DNA of 38,980 bases from Gemmatimonadota bacterium (GTDB taxonomy: Bacteria; Gemmatimonadota; Gemmatimonadetes; Gemmatimonadales; GWC2-71-9). Shown here in pieces: positions 35,605-38,980 of this stretch; position 1 is the first letter of the stretch; every line of letters begins with the position of its first letter. The DNA lies in NCBI GenBank assembly GCA_003222195.1, contig QHVB01000039.1:1-38980 (forward strand), read 5' to 3'. The translations under genes and the position numbers were made by a program. The notes under the pieces are model-generated. The model saw only the letters and a list, made by a program, of their open reading frames with translations, did not search any database and was not told where the DNA came from.

Positions 35605-36890
35605 TGCTGGTCCAACCGCAGGATCGTTTGCAGTAACACATTCGCGCCGTTCGTCACATCGTCAGGGCGCGTCAGCTCGAGCGGCGAATGGCTGATGCCC
35701 TTCACCGACGGCACGAAGATCATTCCCATCGGGCCAATGCGCGCCAGGTCTTGCGCATCGTGACCCGCGCCACTCGGCATCACCTGACTCGATAAGGCCA
35801 GGCCCTGCACCGCGTCGGTTATGACGGCGCGAACGGCGGGTGTGGAGAGCGCCGGCAGGTTGGTGTGCTGCAGCGTGTAGTCGAGTGTCACGCCGTACTT
35901 CTTGGCGCTGGCGAGCGCTTCCTCGTGAATCTGCGTCCAGAGCCGCTCGATCTTTTCCGTGGAGAGGTCGCGCAGCTCGACGGTCAGGTCGACCTGCCCC
36001 GGGATGACGTTGGGCGCGCCGGGCTTCACCAGCAGCCGTCCCACCGTGCCCACCTGCCGTCCGTCGACCGACCGTACCACCCGATCGACAATCAGCACCA
36101 GCTCCGCGGCGGCCAGCATTGCGTTCTGGCGCCGGTCCATCGGCGTGGTGCCGGCGTGATTCGCGAAGCCGCGCAGCGTCACGTCGTAGTGGTGGATTCC
36201 GACGATCCCTTCGACGATCCCGATGTTGATGCCGCGCTCGTCGAGAATGCCACCCTGCTCGATGTGCAGCTCGATATAGGCCGCGATGGAGCCTGGTCCA
36301 TGGCGTGCCTCGGCGATGCGCCCCGGATCGCCGCCAACGCGGCGGATCTTCTCGGCGAGCACCACGCCGTCGCGCCCGGGCCGGTCGATTTCCTCCTGTG
36401 GCAGGTCACCAATGAAGCCGCGGCTGCCCGTGAGGCCGCTCTCTTCATCGCACCAGATCACTACGTGCAGCGGATGACGATTGCGGTAGCCGCGCTCGGC
36501 GAGGATGTGTGCGACCTCCACGGCCGAGCAGGATCCGACATCACCGTCATAATTGCCGCCCTCGGGGACGGAATCGATGTGCGAGCCGAAGAGGATGGGG
36601 AGCGCGCCGGATCGAGAAGCGGGCCGCACGCCGAAGATATTGCCGATCGGATCGACACTGACCGTGAGGCCCGCTTCCCTCATCAGGTCCATCATGAAGC
36701 GGCGACCGGCGACGTCGGCGTCGCTGAACGCCACGCGGCTCACACCGCCCTGCGGATTCGCGCCGAACTGGGCGAGGTCGGTGAGATGCTTGTTCACGCG
36801 CGAACCGTTCACGCGCCAGCTCTTCCAGTTGCCCTGCTTGGGAAGCGCAGCGAGAGCCATCATCGTCTGAACGAAGTCGCGGCGCCTCAC
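35601..36890 (-). CDS. M20-family Zn hydrolase (allantoate amidohydrolase / N-carbamoyl-amino-acid hydrolase type)
   Basis: A 429-residue di-metal amidohydrolase of the M20/HyuC-AllC group. Metal-site candidates are His104 in GSHIDSVPEGG, Asp115 in NYDGDVG, Glu149-Glu150 in WCDEESG, His209 in ELHIEQG and His401 in ISHSPLE, with the dimer-lid segment FANHAGTTPM (242-251). Substrate (allantoate, N-carbamoyl-amino acid, ureidoglycine or similar) cannot be told from sequence. The GTG at 36888-36890, one base after the sdhB stop, gives an N-terminus VRRRDFVQTMMALAAL that looks like a twin-arginine export signal, but the hydrophobic core is short. The frame extends 20 codons further upstream over sdhB. 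It lies between sdhB and ndh. Confidence 0.87.
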   Translation of the reverse strand: MRRRDFVQTMMALAALPKQGNWKSWRVNGSRVNKHLTDLAQFGANPQGGVSRVAFSDADVAGRRFMMDLMREAGLTVSVDPIGNIFGVRPASRSGALPILFGSHIDSVPEGGNYDGDVGSCSAVEVAHILAERGYRNRHPLHVVIWCDEESGLTGSRGFIGDLPQEEIDRPGRDGVVLAEKIRRVGGDPGRIAEARHGPGSIAAYIELHIEQGGILDERGINIGIVEGIVGIHHYDVTLRGFANHAGTTPMDRRQNAMLAAAELVLIVDRVVRSVDGRQVGTVGRLLVKPGAPNVIPGQVDLTVELRDLSTEKIERLWTQIHEEALASAKKYGVTLDYTLQHTNLPALSTPAVRAVITDAVQGLALSSQVMPSGAGHDAQDLARIGPMGMIFVPSVKGISHSPLELTRPDDVTNGANVLLQTILRLDQQ

Positions 36891-36891
36891 T

Positions 36892-37635
36892 TCACGGAGC
36901 CTTGCCGGTGACCTTTCTCCAAAGAGCCGCGAGGGGATCGTAATTCGCATCCACGACGCGCTCCTTCAGCGGAATGATCGCGTTGTCGGTGATCGTAATG
37001 GACTCGGGACAGACTTCGGTGCAGCACTTCGTGATGTTGCAGAAGCCGATCCCGCCTTCGTGGCGGAGGTAATCGCGCCGATCCGCCTCGTCCAGCGGAT
37101 GCATCTCGTAGACCGCGGCCCGCACGAGCATCGCGGGGCCCATGAACTGCTCGTGTTTCTCGTGCGTGCGGAGCACGTGACACACGTCCTGGCACAGGAA
37201 GCACTCGATGCATTTGCGGAACTCCTGTGGCCGCTCGACTTCGAACTGATACATCCGCCACGTGCCGTCGGCGGCGTCGGGCTTGCGCGGCTTGAACTCC
37301 GGAATGCGCCTGTTGACCTCGTAATTCCACGACACGTCCGTCACGAGATCCTTGATCACGGGGAACGCACGCATCGGCGTGACCGTGATCGTCTCATCCG
37401 GCGCGTAGTCGGACATCCGCGTCATACACATCAGCTTCGGCTTGCCGTTGATCTCCGCGGAGCACGAGCCGCACTTGCCGGCCTTGCAGTTCCAGCGCAC
37501 CGCCAGGTCGGGCGCCTGCTCGGCCTGAATGGCGTGCACGGCGTCGAGCACGACCATCCCTTCAGTCGCCGCAACCTGGTAGTCGTGAAGCCCACCGCCA
37601 TCACGCGTTCCTCGAAATACGCGGAACAGGGTCAT
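36892..37635 (-). CDS. sdhB: Succinate dehydrogenase/fumarate reductase iron-sulfur subunit
   Basis: Electron-transfer subunit linking the flavin subunit to membrane quinone, 247 residues. The 2Fe-2S ligands are Cys50, 55, 58 and 70 (CKAGKCGSCSAEINGKPKLMC). The 4Fe-4S site is in CIECFLCQDVC (Cys142, 145, 148), with Cys152 and the later CNITKCCTEVCPE (Cys199, 205, 209 region) serving the third cluster. The start ATG (37633-37635) overlaps the sdhA TGA as ATGA. Direction of catalysis is not settled by sequence, but the aerobic gene set favours succinate oxidation. Confidence 0.95.
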   Translation of the reverse strand: MTLFRVFRGTRDGGGLHDYQVAATEGMVVLDAVHAIQAEQAPDLAVRWNCKAGKCGSCSAEINGKPKLMCMTRMSDYAPDETITVTPMRAFPVIKDLVTDVSWNYEVNRRIPEFKPRKPDAADGTWRMYQFEVERPQEFRKCIECFLCQDVCHVLRTHEKHEQFMGPAMLVRAAVYEMHPLDEADRRDYLRHEGGIGFCNITKCCTEVCPESITITDNAIIPLKERVVDANYDPLAALWRKVTGKAP

Positions 37636-38980
37636 ACGCTTTCCTTAATGAGTGCCAGGAGATCCGCGGGGATCGGCGGCTGCGCCTCGCGCCGCACCGC
37701 CATGCGGCCCCCTTCCTTCTTGATCACGATCTGCTGGCGTGCTTGCTTCTCGTCGGAGTCGGGATAGTCGCTGCGCGTGTGGCCGCCGCGGCTCTCGGTC
37801 CGCTCGCTGGCGGCGCGGGCGGTCGCCTCGGAGACGATGAGCAACGAGTGCAAGTCGATCGCGGTGTGCCAGCCGGGGTTGTACTCTCGGCTGCCGGTAA
37901 CCCCCACCTTCCGCGCCCGCGTCTTGAGCTTCTCGAGGTCGTTGAGCGCGGTCTCCAGGCCTGCCTTGTCACGGATGATCCCCGCGTTCCGCTGCATCAC
38001 GTCCTGCAGCGCGGACTGCACCGCGAACGGGTTCTCGCCGTCGCGCTCGAACGGCTCGAGCGCCTCCCGCATCGTGTGCTCGACCTCGGCGTCGGGTATC
38101 GCCGGTGGCGCGCCGCGCTTCCCTGCCGCGTACTGGCCGGCCCGGCGACCGAAAACCAGCAAATCGCTCAGCGAGTTGCCGCCGAGGCGATTGGCTCCAT
38201 GCATGCCGCCACCGACCTCGCCGGCGGCGTAGAGCCCGGGCACCGTCGACTCCTGCGTCTCCGGGTCGACTCGCACGCCTCCCATCACGTAGTGAGTCGT
38301 CGGCCCGATTTCCATCGGGTCCTTGGTGATGTCGACGTGCGCCAGCTCTTTGAACTGGTGATACATGCTGGGCAGTTTCTTCTTGATGTAGTCGGGACTT
38401 TGCTTCGAGGCGATGTCGAGAAGCACGCCGCCGTGCTCTGAACCGCGGCCCTCCGCGATCTCCTTGGTGATGGCCTTCGCCACGACGTCGCGCGTGAGCA
38501 GCTCGGGCGGCCGACGGTTTTGCTTGCGATCGCCCTTCACCCATGCATCCGATTCCGCCTCAGACTCGGCGTAATCACCTTTGAACATGTCGGGCATGTA
38601 GCGGAACATGAACCGCTCGCCCCTCGAGTTCTTCAAGACCCCGCCTTCGCCGCGGACGCCTTCGGTTACCAGGATTCCACGCACACTCGGCGGCCAGACC
38701 ATCCCCGTCGGATGGAACTGCACGAACTCCATGTCGATCAGCTCGGCGCCCGCGTCATAGGCCAGCGCGTGCCCATCGCCCGTGTACTCCCAGGAATTGC
38801 TCGTGATCTGCCACGCCTTGCCGATCCCGCCCGTCGCCAGCACGATCGCGCCGGTCTTGAACAGCACGAACCGGCCTGTCTCGCGGAAGTATCCCAGCGC
38901 GCCGGCGACCTTGCCCCCCACCACGAACAGCCGCACGATCGTGCACTCCATGTGCACGTCGATCCCCGAATGCACGCCCT
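37632..38980 (-). CDS. sdhA: Succinate dehydrogenase/fumarate reductase flavoprotein subunit (partial)
   Basis: The 5' part, including the FAD-binding N-terminus and covalent-flavin histidine, lies beyond the window edge; about 449 codons are present. The dicarboxylate-site segment MEFVQFHPTGMVWPPSVRG, the GPTTHYVMGGVRVD block, GANRLGGNSLSDLLVFGRRAG and the C-terminal ESRGGHTRSDYP are all intact. The 'GMVWPPSVRGILVTEGVRGEGG' region (two adjoining blocks) resembles the Sdh1-type flavoproteins of Actinobacteria more than the E. coli type, from memory of those sequences. It is followed with overlap by sdhB. A membrane anchor gene is expected just outside the window. Confidence 0.94.
   Translation of the reverse strand, partial: GVHSGIDVHMECTIVRLFVVGGKVAGALGYFRETGRFVLFKTGAIVLATGGIGKAWQITSNSWEYTGDGHALAYDAGAELIDMEFVQFHPTGMVWPPSVRGILVTEGVRGEGGVLKNSRGERFMFRYMPDMFKGDYAESEAESDAWVKGDRKQNRRPPELLTRDVVAKAITKEIAEGRGSEHGGVLLDIASKQSPDYIKKKLPSMYHQFKELAHVDITKDPMEIGPTTHYVMGGVRVDPETQESTVPGLYAAGEVGGGMHGANRLGGNSLSDLLVFGRRAGQYAAGKRGAPPAIPDAEVEHTMREALEPFERDGENPFAVQSALQDVMQRNAGIIRDKAGLETALNDLEKLKTRARKVGVTGSREYNPGWHTAIDLHSLLIVSEATARAASERTESRGGHTRSDYPDSDEKQARQQIVIKKEGGRMAVRREAQPPIPADLLALIKESV

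Noticed and set aside
1-38980. Mobile elements, prophage, toxin-antitoxin, tRNA or rRNA genes
   Set aside because: Nothing with transposase, integrase, phage or toxin features was seen, and the gaps between genes are too short for stable RNA genes.

Overview
The window is a GC-rich bacterial chromosome segment that is almost completely coding; no gap between genes exceeds about 80 bp. The gene set points to an aerobic, menaquinone-using, Gram-negative-type bacterium. It holds a full 14-subunit complex I, an NDH-2, a succinate dehydrogenase, a type II fatty-acid synthesis cluster and an apparent futalosine-pathway radical SAM gene. It also has a lipoprotein metzincin and an exported M28 peptidase. 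The combination resembles Gemmatimonadota or a related soil lineage. That placement is inferred from gene style and was not tested by a search.

Region 1 (1-6061, minus strand) is the lipid cluster. Its order of transcription is yceD, rpmF, plsX, fabH, fabD, fabG, acpP, fabF, then the start of a menaquinone-pathway radical SAM gene. Nearly all of these genes overlap by 1-7 bases. A clean TTGACG-N17-TAGCTT promoter lies so close to the yceD start that the mRNA should be leaderless. Region 2 (6067-13176, minus) holds ndk, sucD, sucC, a lone carbamate kinase, a divergent UPF0182 membrane protein and a phosphoglucomutase/phosphomannomutase. Region 3 (13192-26861, minus) is nuoA to nuoN in canonical order, headed by a TTGACT-N16-TAGCTT promoter. 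Regions 1-3 form one co-directional run of 29 genes.

Region 4 (26928-32620) has dcd on the plus strand, convergent with a three-gene minus-strand operon. That operon encodes a zinc metalloprotease lipoprotein, a carboxypeptidase II-like M28 peptidase and a small four-helix membrane protein. Region 5 (32698-34405, plus) is a hybrid histidine kinase followed by an 81-residue membrane-anchored zinc-ribbon protein. Region 6 (34369-38980, minus) is sdhA (cut by the window edge), sdhB, an M20 hydrolase with a Tat-like start, and ndh, all tightly linked.

The genes couple the TCA cycle (sucCD, sdhAB) and NADH oxidation (nuo, ndh) to a quinone pool, next to nucleotide and lipid synthesis. No mobile element, CRISPR array, tRNA or rRNA was seen, and I found no clearly new multi-gene defence or biosynthetic system. 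The most unusual signals are non-coding. They are two inverted-repeat elements with an 8-base period (one forms the signal peptide of the M28 peptidase), a very strong G-quadruplex tract over the nuoN ribosome binding site, and near-leaderless promoters at operon heads.
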